Assembly (NCBI GenBank): GCA_963786675.1
Contig: CAWAZY010000005.1
Location: 413,651 to 477,650 of the forward strand
Reading direction: 5' to 3'
Source of the DNA: JAGVSR01 sp963786675
GTDB lineage: Bacteria > Pseudomonadota > Alphaproteobacteria > Rhizobiales > Hyphomicrobiaceae
Length of the DNA stretch: 64,000 nt
How positions within the stretch are numbered: position 1 is the stretch's first letter; every line of letters begins with the position of its first letter. The notes under the pieces are model-generated. The model searched no databases, was not told the DNA's origin, and was given only the letters and a program-made list of their open reading frames with translations. The position numbers and the translations under genes were made by a program. This document shows positions 44,017-51,802 of the stretch, one piece after another.

Positions 44017-44421
44017 GTGTCTTCTGAACCGATTAAATTCATTCCGGTCGCAGAGGCGCTCGGGCACAAGCTCACAGACGACGGCCAGTATGTCCTGTTG
44101 GGCTTTCGTCATCCCGAGGGTCCTGAGATAGCGATCGGAATAAAGCCAGGACAACTGAACGAGCTGATCGCGAGCATGATCGCGGCAAAGTCGCTGAGCC
44201 CGGTGCCGCGCATTGGGGCAGCAGAGGACTTCGCGATGACGGTGGAGCGGTTTGACGTTGGGGAAACGCCGGTCACCGGCGAGATATTCTTGCGGCTGCG
44301 CTTTCCCTCAAAAGGCCATATCGGGCTCGGTTTGGACCGCTCACTGGCGCTGCAGCTTATCGAGCACCTCCAGGTGGCGACGGGGACTGCCGTGCCGACG
44401 GCTGACGGTACTAAAAACTGA
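44017..44421 (+). CDS. Hypothetical protein just after tRNA-Pro
   Basis: A protein of about 134 residues. The GTG at 44017 is preceded by a strong GGGGGAA; earlier in-frame starts at 43948 and 44002 exist. It is soluble, with an acidic alternating helix/strand pattern and repeated 'GHKLTDDGQYVLLGFRHPEG'-like segments. No family is recognised. Its residues 'LRLRFPSKGHIGLGLDRSLALQLIEHL' suggest a compact beta-sheet protein. Low confidence in function. Confidence 0.6.
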   Translation: MSSEPIKFIPVAEALGHKLTDDGQYVLLGFRHPEGPEIAIGIKPGQLNELIASMIAAKSLSPVPRIGAAEDFAMTVERFDVGETPVTGEIFLRLRFPSKGHIGLGLDRSLALQLIEHLQVATGTAVPTADGTKN

Positions 44422-44461
44422 ACTTTTTGCTGAGTGTTCGGTTCGAACTTGGGGGACTGTT

Positions 44462-44824
44462 TTGCAACAACGAGATGACCCCACGCTCCGAGCGCAAGAG
44501 CTGACTCTCGCCGCTGGAGCGGCATCATTGCAGCTCTCGGAGTTGGTGGACCGCGTTGCATACAAGAAGCTGCGGGAGCGAGAAGCCGCGACAGAAGATG
44601 AGGCTGACCGCGCTTCGCCGACGCCGCTTGAGCTGGAGGCGATGAGACACCGTTTTCTAGAGTACCAAGCCCTGGACGCCGCAAGTCAATCCGCGTGGAG
44701 GCCGTTTAGAGACCTTTCGCCGGGAATGATGATGATCGCAGGCGTCTCAAAGGCCCTCTATAGGTTGACCGTATTCTGCGCTGCATGTGTCGTGCTCTAC
44801 CAGTTTATTCAGCGCGGACTGTAG
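44462..44824 (+). CDS. Small C-terminally membrane-anchored protein
   Basis: About 120 residues from a TTG at 44462 preceded by GGGGGACTG. The first two thirds are charged and helical (Arg/Glu/Ala-rich), followed by a hydrophobic helix near the C-terminus ('VFCAACVVLYQFI'). It overlaps nothing and lies 40 bp after the previous gene on the same strand. The start is uncertain. Function unknown. Confidence 0.45.
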   Translation: MQQRDDPTLRAQELTLAAGAASLQLSELVDRVAYKKLREREAATEDEADRASPTPLELEAMRHRFLEYQALDAASQSAWRPFRDLSPGMMMIAGVSKALYRLTVFCAACVVLYQFIQRGL

Positions 44825-44855
44825 AAGATGGGCTCCCAAGTCTCACTGCGTTTGC

Positions 44856-45254
44856 TCATTGCGCCTTGATCTCGGTAAGGCCCAACTTTGCCCGCTGCGC
44901 GTTGACGTAACTGAGGCATGGACCGAGGTAGACCATGGACCTGTAGAGCGCCACTCCAGGAGGCTCCGCCCAGGTCTTTGGATTTTTCTCGTAGTAGCCA
45001 TCCACCGCATCAACCAGCATGCCGCTCTTCAGTGAGATGGCCAGACTGCACTCACCTGCGCCGAGCGCGAGGGCTTGGCCGTCCGCATCCATCGGAAGCA
45101 TTACAGACAGTTGGTCCCACATCCCCTGGACGTAGCCGTCCTTGGTCTGTCGAGACATCTCTTTCCACTTCGAGTAGTTGGCCACGAAGCCTGCGTCCGC
45201 ATGGGCGCCACAGGTGATGACGGAAAGTAGCGACATTATGAAAAGTCGGCTCAT
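44856..45254 (-). CDS. Secreted protein of unknown function
   Basis: A 132-residue protein with a signal peptide ending near 'CGAHADA' (about residue 20). The mature region carries two cysteines in 'GECSLAI' and 'LGPCLSYV' that could pair. ATG 45254 has GAGGTG six bases upstream. It resembles small periplasmic proteins of the Rap1/Tai-like sort in size and cysteine number, but I cannot assign a family. Confidence 0.55.
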   Translation of the reverse strand: MSRLFIMSLLSVITCGAHADAGFVANYSKWKEMSRQTKDGYVQGMWDQLSVMLPMDADGQALALGAGECSLAISLKSGMLVDAVDGYYEKNPKTWAEPPGVALYRSMVYLGPCLSYVNAQRAKLGLTEIKAQ

Positions 45255-45405
45255 CGAAATCACCTCAGACGACTGGATAGGCAGATCGAATTAGAAACCC
45301 TATAGCAGGCTCAGCGGATAGGCAGCACGTCCTTGCACTCGCTTCCGCGCAGCTTGGCGCGCCAGCAGCCAGGATGGTCAAAGGCCGCCTACCCATGGCT
45401 CAGGG

Positions 45406-46329
45406 CTATGCGCAGTAATCCGCGAACCTGACTTCCAGCCGCGCTCGGTCTGGCCGGTCTTCGGTCCGGGAGGGCAGGCGCAGGCGGGCGCCGTTGAGCG
45501 CCTTGAGCCCCTGTTCGAACATCGGCCCGTCGTTCATCGACAGCAACTGAGGGCTGATGTGGATCATGTAATCGGGATCGATGCCGATCAAATTGGCGTC
45601 GTAGGCGGCATGATGGAACTTTGACATCGGGATGCCGTTCGACACCACGGGTTGCCCGAGCGCCTCATCGGCATCGGGGATGATGTGCGCGGCGTCGAGG
45701 AGGCGGGGTTCCGGCAGCCCGGTGAAGGCGCAGCGCCCTGCGTAGGCGGTCAGGACGGCCTCCCTGAAGGTCGCTTGATGCAGACGCTGGCGCACTTGGC
45801 GCAGGCCGTAGCGGCGCTCTGGCGCCTCAGGGACGATCTGCGAGACGGCGGTGTGGACGGGGGCACCGAACGCCAGCCGGGCCTTGAGATCACGAGCGGA
45901 CCACTCGGCGATATAGGTCGGCCAGATGGCGATCCAGCGCTGGGGAGCCACACCGAGGAAGTAGATGATGGGGACTTGAGCCTCCATGGCCTCCCGCATC
46001 CAGCGGTTTTCCCGGGCCTCTGGATCGTCCCCCATAAAGGCGTAGTCGATCAGCTCCTCACCTCGGGCGATCTGTTCATGGACCTCGCGCTGATCGTCGT
46101 ACCAAATCTTCCGACCTTGGGTCGGGAAAACAGTCTTGACGCTCAGGAGGTGCCGCATGGCCGCGGGCTTAAAAATCCCGCGCTGAATGTTGGTGAGGGC
46201 GATCCGCTGTCCATCAACCACGAAGCCCGCGTAGAGCTGGTCGGAGGTAAAGGCGCCTCCCGCGCCCAATCGCTTGACGTGTTCCACAGCGGCCAATCGG
46301 AGCCGGTGGTCTTCGAGGTCCGCAGTCAA
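45406..46329 (-). CDS. HNH endonuclease, putative restriction enzyme
   Basis: About 307 residues. The C-terminal half carries an HNH nuclease fold: 'REAVLTAYAGRCAFTGL' (with Cys), 'LDAAHIIPDAD' and 'NGIPMSKFHHAAYDANLIGIDPDY', with His, Asn and His residues for metal binding and catalysis. The N-terminal half, residues ~1-180, is an unassigned domain of the same type as in putative HNH restriction endonucleases. I use the TTG start at 46329, which overlaps the TGA of the upstream gene; no ATG is well placed. No methyltransferase is seen nearby, so classification as Type II or Type IV is open. Confidence 0.8.
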   Translation of the reverse strand: MTADLEDHRLRLAAVEHVKRLGAGGAFTSDQLYAGFVVDGQRIALTNIQRGIFKPAAMRHLLSVKTVFPTQGRKIWYDDQREVHEQIARGEELIDYAFMGDDPEARENRWMREAMEAQVPIIYFLGVAPQRWIAIWPTYIAEWSARDLKARLAFGAPVHTAVSQIVPEAPERRYGLRQVRQRLHQATFREAVLTAYAGRCAFTGLPEPRLLDAAHIIPDADEALGQPVVSNGIPMSKFHHAAYDANLIGIDPDYMIHISPQLLSMNDGPMFEQGLKALNGARLRLPSRTEDRPDRARLEVRFADYCA

Positions 46330-46499
46330 GAGACGACCCCTGAAGCCTTCAGCAAGACATAGCCGAGGCCAATCCAAAAGCCGACGGCCAGCACAGTCAT
46401 CGCAATGTCGAGCCAGTCAACACGCCGCCATCGAGGCAACTTCGCCTGACGCTCACGCCAGCGCCGGTTCTCCTCCCCGATTTGTTCCCAATGGCCCAT
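46326..46499 (-). CDS. Small membrane protein coupled to the HNH nuclease gene
   Basis: A product of about 57 residues: a basic N-terminal segment (RRWRERQAKLPRWRR) and one hydrophobic helix near the C-terminus. Its TGA overlaps the TTG of the HNH gene, so the two are probably translated together. A longer frame from 46565 is possible. No family is recognised. Pairing with a nuclease could mean an immunity or membrane-targeting part, but that is only an idea. Confidence 0.45.
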   Translation of the reverse strand: MGHWEQIGEENRRWRERQAKLPRWRRVDWLDIAMTVLAVGFWIGLGYVLLKASGVVS

Positions 46500-46518
46500 G
46501 GGAGCAATCCTATCACGG

Positions 46519-46713
46519 TCAATGGCGGACCCAAGCCTTACAGGCAATTGACTGACAAGGGTCACACAGCCAATCGAGCAGGTCGGCGATGTCGCTCTCC
46601 GTCAGGGCCTCCAGCAAGGCCTGAAAACCTTCAGGGTCCCCCTTCTGAATCCGGTGAAACTCGACTTCGGAGAGGTCATAGATGGCTTTTGCGGAAGCAA
46701 GTGTCACGCTCAT
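46519..46713 (-). CDS. Small hypothetical protein
   Basis: About 64 residues from ATG 46713. Soluble, acidic, and probably all-helical. Its sequence 'DLSEVEFHRIQKGDPEGFQALLEALTESDIADLLDWL' does not match a family I know. Same strand as the HNH-associated gene, 20 bp upstream. Confidence 0.4.
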   Translation of the reverse strand: MSVTLASAKAIYDLSEVEFHRIQKGDPEGFQALLEALTESDIADLLDWLCDPCQSIACKAWVRH

Positions 46714-47126
46714 GGGCGCATTATGCGGGGCGCCCTTCAGGCGGGGATAAACTATTCCGCCAGCCCGTTCGTGCACCGGTCGCGTAGCTGAATTTCAAAC
46801 CCTCGTGCTGGTCTATGTGGTCCGCGACAGGAGAAACCAGTTGAGCTGCATCTTGCTGTCTTCCCCACGGAATTTCTCGAACAGGCCGACGTCCTGGCAC
46901 CACTCACCGAAAGCAGTCATTTTCCAATGTCGTCAGCTGCATTCCTTGCGGAAGCCACCACAATCGACTGGATCAATGAGGTCTGCTGAGGGCCAGTCGC
47001 GGACCACTCGCGGGAGAAATTTCTACCGCGACGCCGCCTTGGAAAGATCGAGAGAACCCCGCGAACCTACCCGAGGCTCCGCTCACACAAACAGAAAACT
47101 GTCTCAAAGCGTTCGACGACGGACAC
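46714..47126. other. Gap with no supported gene
   Basis: About 410 bp between the small hypothetical gene and the TadG-like VWA gene. Open frames are short and shared by both strands. Nothing recognised. Confidence 0.4.
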
Positions 47127-48392
47127 TCATTTGATAAGCACCGCAGCTGTCCCGAGGCCCTTCGATATTTCGCCAAATGCGTTGGCGAGCCCCTTCCCGT
47201 CTTGCGGATTATAGAAATAGTCGTCTGACGAGGCGCAATTCTTCAGACGGTTTAAGGTTGAAGTACCAATGTCGTCGCTGAATGCCACCGTGATAATGTG
47301 AACCCCTTTTGCCTTCGCAGCTGTACACATGTCAGCGAGATTTTGTTCACCAGCCGAGTCTTCGAATGAACTGCCCGGTCCAAACGACTCCGTGGTTTGC
47401 TCACCGTCTGTGAGCAGAATTATGGTCTTCTCACCCGTGTTATAGTCGGCCCCTTCGACGAACGGCTCGTTGGGTGAGATTACGTGCCAACCAATCGACA
47501 TTCCGGCTGAGATGTTTGTTCCCTCGTGGGGCGTCATCGCGTGCAGTTGGGCGATGACTGCGGAATGGTCAATTGTCAGTGGCTTTACAACCAGATTCCT
47601 CGACGAGAAGTTCGAACAATCGCTATACTCATTAGCGTCTATAGTGTCGTTGCTGTCCGTCCGACCCCATTTTGTTTCATCGTTAAACGTATCAGGAGTC
47701 GTGTCTTCTCGGACGTAGGGCCATTTACGGTCGTAGGTGCAATTGCTCCAGGTGACGCCTGTTGTCCCACCCAGAACGTATTGTCCCGGTAGCGACAAGT
47801 AGACGCCATCGGCGAAAGGTACGAGACCAATCTTGAGCGCAGGATTTGGCAGCCCGTTGGTCAGTCTCTCTATCATATCTATGGCGGCGTCGCGCATGGC
47901 TTGCCACCGTTCTTTACCGCCGCCTGCATCCGACGTCATGGAACTTGAGTAGTCGAGAACCAAGACAATCTCACCACTTGCCCCGGCACCCTTAGAGCGC
48001 GATACGACGGAAACATCAATGTGGTCGTAGCCCAAGACTTTCATAAGGGAGTTTTCGCTCGGCGCGCCCGCTGACACAGTAACAATACCATCTCCGTCAA
48101 TATTGATATTTGGGGTGATGGTTCCGAATTCGACCGATATGTTCGAAGTGAAAACTCGGGCGCCGTGCGCGATCCGGCCTGTAACGTCAAGTCCGAGGGC
48201 GCTGCCAGCGGCAAGCGCTGCGGAGTCGGCAGCTGCCTGCAACCTACTTCGTAGACGTTCTGCCTTGGCGTAGTCGACGGCCAAACCGCCGGCAGCAAAC
48301 AATGGCAGGAGACTGAGCGCAAAGACGATTGCTACCCCGCCGCGCTGGTCGCTGACCAGGGCGCGCCAAGCGCTGTTGAAATTTGGGAACAT
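47127..48392 (-). CDS. TadG-like protein with a von Willebrand A domain
   Basis: A 421-residue protein with an N-terminal TadE/G-type helix ('GGVAIVFALSLLPLFAAGGLAVDYA') and the typical following 'RLRSRLQAAADSAALAAGSAL'. A C-terminal VWA domain has the MIDAS motif 'DYSSSM' and 'LTDGEQTTESFG', plus 'NISAGMSIGWHV'. Pilus-assembly proteins of this type, exposed in the periplasm or on the surface, belong to Tad/Flp pili or to orphan secretion. No other tad gene is in view. Start chosen at ATG 48392. It sits upstream of a regulatory gene cluster on this strand. Confidence 0.88.
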   Translation of the reverse strand: MFPNFNSAWRALVSDQRGGVAIVFALSLLPLFAAGGLAVDYAKAERLRSRLQAAADSAALAAGSALGLDVTGRIAHGARVFTSNISVEFGTITPNINIDGDGIVTVSAGAPSENSLMKVLGYDHIDVSVVSRSKGAGASGEIVLVLDYSSSMTSDAGGGKERWQAMRDAAIDMIERLTNGLPNPALKIGLVPFADGVYLSLPGQYVLGGTTGVTWSNCTYDRKWPYVREDTTPDTFNDETKWGRTDSNDTIDANEYSDCSNFSSRNLVVKPLTIDHSAVIAQLHAMTPHEGTNISAGMSIGWHVISPNEPFVEGADYNTGEKTIILLTDGEQTTESFGPGSSFEDSAGEQNLADMCTAAKAKGVHIITVAFSDDIGTSTLNRLKNCASSDDYFYNPQDGKGLANAFGEISKGLGTAAVLIK

Positions 48393-49107
48393 TTTTACTC
48401 CCGCGCGACCAATTAAATGCGCAGGATACGAAGGGAAGCTCAAATAAGTATTCTACTTGATCGAAACTTCGACGAAAAATGTAAACGATGTGTTAACGGC
48501 GGCTCTATTGCAGTCCGCGGGACGGATGAGGACTACGCAATCTTGTTCCGCTCCGGGTCAGAGGCGGGCTTGGGCGTCGTTCAGATGACGTTCGCACTGC
48601 CTCCGATACCGACCATCGGTGCCATGACCGGAGTACCAGCGACGCGATCGGTCCAGAGACCGACCGTCATGCCGCGCCGCGGCGAAACGTCGAAGAGGGC
48701 CATTATCGGACGTTGGCTTGCAGTTCGGACCGCATACCCGTGTGCCAGTTTTCTAAATTCGGGAACACCGATTTCCAGTTCGGCCGCACATAGGTTGCAT
48801 TCGTCCCACAGCAGGCAAATTGATAGGCTGGACAGAGAAGTGGGATGGGTTCTGTAGTTAGCAGTCAACGCAGCCCCGGCCATCGCGGCGGTTCATCCGC
48901 GTGAGATCACATTCGGGGGCGGTTCAGTCTCAGGTCAGTCGTAAGTCATGGTCAGTATCCCGGAGTGGTCTGGCGCATGAACAACTATTCTTCAGCCAAC
49001 TCCGGTGTTGGGCGGAGGTGCCGGGTGAGGCCGCAGCCGCACCGACGTTTCTCTCAAAGAGAGTGTTTTGCGCTTCACCGCGGAACGCTGCGCTCCGGCC
49101 CTGGCGG
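48393..49107. other. Gap with no supported gene
   Basis: A 715-bp region between the VWA gene and a receiver-domain gene. Two overlapping open frames (48417-48857 and 48581-48883) are mutually antisense and show no family traits. It may hold the promoter of the VWA gene. Confidence 0.4.
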
Positions 49108-49554
49108 CTAAACTTGGCGATCATCGGCCGTGGCCGATGCAATTTCCCCCGCTGATACCATCGGCTCCAAGAGTGATGCAAAGGTCAGCCAGTTGATCGG
49201 CTTCGTCATGAAACATCCGACCCCCAGCCGTGCCGCGTCCTCGCGGGCACGCTCATCAAGCCGGGATGTGGCAACTGCGATCGGAAGGGGCCTGTACTTC
49301 TCCATGTGACGAATAAACGAGATGAGCCGGAACCCATCGACGTGCGGCATGACCAAGTCGATGATCGCAAGATCGCAATGGCGATTTTCGAGATATTCGA
49401 GCGCATCGGCACCGCTGTGCCTTACGACCGGATTCGCCATCTCCCGGCGCAGGACGGCCGCCGCGATTTCACAGAATGCGGCATCGTCATCCACGATCAG
49501 GCAGGTCTTGCCGCGCAAAAGACTTTTGCCAGGTATGGGACGAGGGTCAGTCAT
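49108..49554 (-). CDS. Stand-alone response-regulator receiver protein
   Basis: About 148 residues, consisting of one CheY-like receiver domain: 'CLIVDDDAAFCEIAA' with the acidic pocket, the phospho-acceptor Asp in 'LAIIDLVMPHVDG', Thr/Ser region 'IAVATS' and Lys in 'CFMTKPINW'. No output domain. It lies 39 bp after the TadG-like gene on the same strand. It may be phosphorylated by the hybrid kinase at 51.8 kb, as inference. Confidence 0.85.
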   Translation of the reverse strand: MTDPRPIPGKSLLRGKTCLIVDDDAAFCEIAAAVLRREMANPVVRHSGADALEYLENRHCDLAIIDLVMPHVDGFRLISFIRHMEKYRPLPIAVATSRLDERAREDAARLGVGCFMTKPINWLTFASLLEPMVSAGEIASATADDRQV

Positions 49555-49593
49555 TTTATTTCGCTGCTGCTTCTGGCCCGCAAACGCATTCAA

Positions 49594-50950
49594 TCAATTC
49601 ACAAGCCGAACGGTTTTGTTGTAGTCAATGCCAACTGCCGCCGGCACGTCAGTCGCGTCATAGTCACTATTGAGGACAAGATTTGGCCCCGTGTAGAGCG
49701 TCAGGTTGCGGGCAACAATGGCTGTGTAGGCCGACTGATCGGCGACTGCCTCGTCCGAATCCACAACCAGCTCGCCGTTGGGAAGATAGATGGTGCCGGT
49801 AAGCACGCGCGCATCGTCGCTCAGAATGCCGAACAACTGCCCCTGCTCATTGGCCGGGTCCTGATAGAACGAGCAGGCGGGCCAATTCGCCATCGGCCGG
49901 CGCCGTCAAGTGGATGGAGGTGTATGATCCGAAGTAGAACGACGAGCCCTCGCCCGTGAAATAGAACCCGACGTGCGATCCCATCAGCCTTGCGTCGCCA
50001 TCGACAAACAGCGGCCCATCCTTGATGACGTAGACGCCAGGCGCCAGCTCCACATCAAACCCACTGCCGATTGCCAGTCCGCCGCAATAGACGCCGGGCT
50101 TCAAGACAACGCTTTGGCGCGCTTGGCCTACGGGCGGCGGGCTTGAACGGTCCTTGTCCTTGCCACTTTGTTCGCCCGCCGTGTCACTCTTGATAAGCTT
50201 CCCGATACCTTCGCTCGTCGTCGACGACACCCCGGTCGCGACCCCGTAGGACAAGCCGGTCTCATCACACATGGACGATGAGGGTGCGGGACGGCCGGCC
50301 AGCGGGTCAGGCAAGACAGGACAATCTCTTGTGAGCGATGGCTTCACATCACCTGCGCCCCCGCCAGCGGAGCAAACGAGGCCGGCGCTGAGCTGGCCGC
50401 CGCCAGCCACAGAAATGGCCTTGGAGGCTTTCGAATTCGCGTAGACCGCGCAATCGACGCCCGTCAGCAGCGAATTATTGTTCAACTCGATCGCATTGTT
50501 GTCATCTTCATTCAAGGTGAGAACGCACAACGGAAGCTGCCCAACGACTTGTGCGGTCGCGGTTACATTCAAACCCGAGTTGACAAACGGTGTCTGGAAG
50601 TAGGTTTCCGGCGCGTACGTCAGGGTTAGAGCCACGCGCCGTACAGCCATATTCACCGATATGCTCGCCGTCACATCGGCGATACTTTTATCCGCGTAGG
50701 ACTTGATGTAAGTCTCGGCAAGCGCTTTGACCGATGCCTCATCTGACTGCGCAACCGAAATCGACCGCGCACTCAGCACTGCGGTTGCATCAGCGAGCGA
50801 TTGCATTTTGCTCTTGAAGCTCGACAAGCGCAGAAAATCGATAGTTCCACCGATTAGAAGAAGAATTACGGCAGACATGAAGCCGAAGAGAATTGCCGTG
50901 CTGCCGCTTTGGCACCGCGCAAACGCCTTCGCAATTGGTCTCCCGACAAT
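49594..50950 (-). CDS. TadE/TadG-like pilus-assembly protein, with an apparent +1 frameshift
   Basis: A protein of about 450 residues. It has an N-terminal hydrophobic helix ('STAILFGFMSAVILLLIGGTIDFLRL') followed by 'SKMQSLADATAVLSARSISVA', as in TadG. The middle has a right-handed beta-like repeat pattern ('GVYCGGLAIGSGFDVELAPGVYVIKDGPLFVDG' in parts). The frame breaks near 49879 after 'DGELA' and resumes in the next frame as 'FYQDPANEQGQLFGILSDD'. Dropping one base in CTGCTCGTTC gives the join. The start is set at ATG 50950. It lacks the VWA domain of the neighbouring gene. Confidence 0.78.
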
Positions 50951-51308
50951 CATCAAACACACTTGAGCAGCATAGCCATCAGCAAGATAGTATGCGTACA
51001 GATCCTTCAAAAGCGCAGCCGTGTTTCTAGCAATTTGTATAAATTCATCATGCTCGTCAATCGAGCGCCGGGATGTCGCTTAAGGAAGACTTACGCCCCG
51101 CCCATCATAGATTTCTTGTCGGGAAATTTGGCCGCAATCACTGTGGTCGTTACCAAAACGTTGCACCGCCGTCCAAAATGAAACGCCCGATCAGCCAGGA
51201 TAATTGGGCAAACGAATTTTAATTGAACTTCGGCAGGATGGCGAAAGGCGCCCCCCTGATTGTGCCGCAATTATATTTGCTAGAACCCGTTGAGAAAGCC
51301 GTGCGTCC
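50951..51308. promoter_or_regulatory. Divergent promoter region of the TadG-like and response-regulator genes
   Basis: A 358-bp gap between the minus-strand TadG-like gene and the plus-strand receiver gene. It is A+T-richer than the surroundings, suited to divergent promoters. No box is identified. Confidence 0.4.
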
Positions 51309-51722
51309 ATGAAAGTGCTCATCGTAGATGACGATCCCATCGTCAGCATTGTTCTCGCAACCATCCTGCAGAAGCATGGCCTCACGGAAATTCTTACTGC
51401 GGAGAATGGCGACAAGGCAGAGCGGCTTCTTCTTGCCGAAGGCGAACACGACATCGGACTGATGTTCTTAGATCTCAATATGCCGAAAAGAAACGGCATT
51501 GAGTTCATTTCCTTTCTATCCGGTCGGCCTTCCGCGCCGAGGATCGTGTTCGTCACCGGCGCTCATCAAACCATCGTCAAGGGCGCGGAAGCGCTGGCCA
51601 GTGCGAACCAGCTGCACGTCATCGGCACGCTACGCAAGCCGATCGAGCATCTTCAGGTTTCAGAAATCATCCGCCTGGCCCAATCGAGTCGTGACGCCAC
51701 AAGCCAGAAGGCTGCGTGCTAG
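51309..51722 (+). CDS. Stand-alone response-regulator receiver protein
   Basis: A 137-residue receiver domain: 'MKVLIVDDDPIVSIVLATIL' start, phospho-Asp in 'GLMFLDLNMPKRNG', 'VFVTGAH' and 'IGTLRKPIEHL'. The C-terminus is a short tail with no DNA-binding or output domain. It lies 80 bp before the hybrid kinase on the same strand; a phosphorelay with it is likely. Confidence 0.88.
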   Translation: MKVLIVDDDPIVSIVLATILQKHGLTEILTAENGDKAERLLLAEGEHDIGLMFLDLNMPKRNGIEFISFLSGRPSAPRIVFVTGAHQTIVKGAEALASANQLHVIGTLRKPIEHLQVSEIIRLAQSSRDATSQKAAC

Positions 51723-51802
51723 TCCGACAGCGGTGCGCTCGAAGAGAAACGCCGCGGATCCCGATATCATCCAATAAGCGAGCGAGCTAGGTCATCTAGA
51801 AA

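Noticed and set aside
44252..44461. Upstream extension of the small membrane protein gene
   Set aside because: It overlaps the previous gene in another frame. The TTG at 44462 with GGGGGA upstream is a better start.
48417..48883. Two overlapping frames between the VWA gene and the receiver gene
   Set aside because: They are antisense to each other with no ribosome binding site or family trait.
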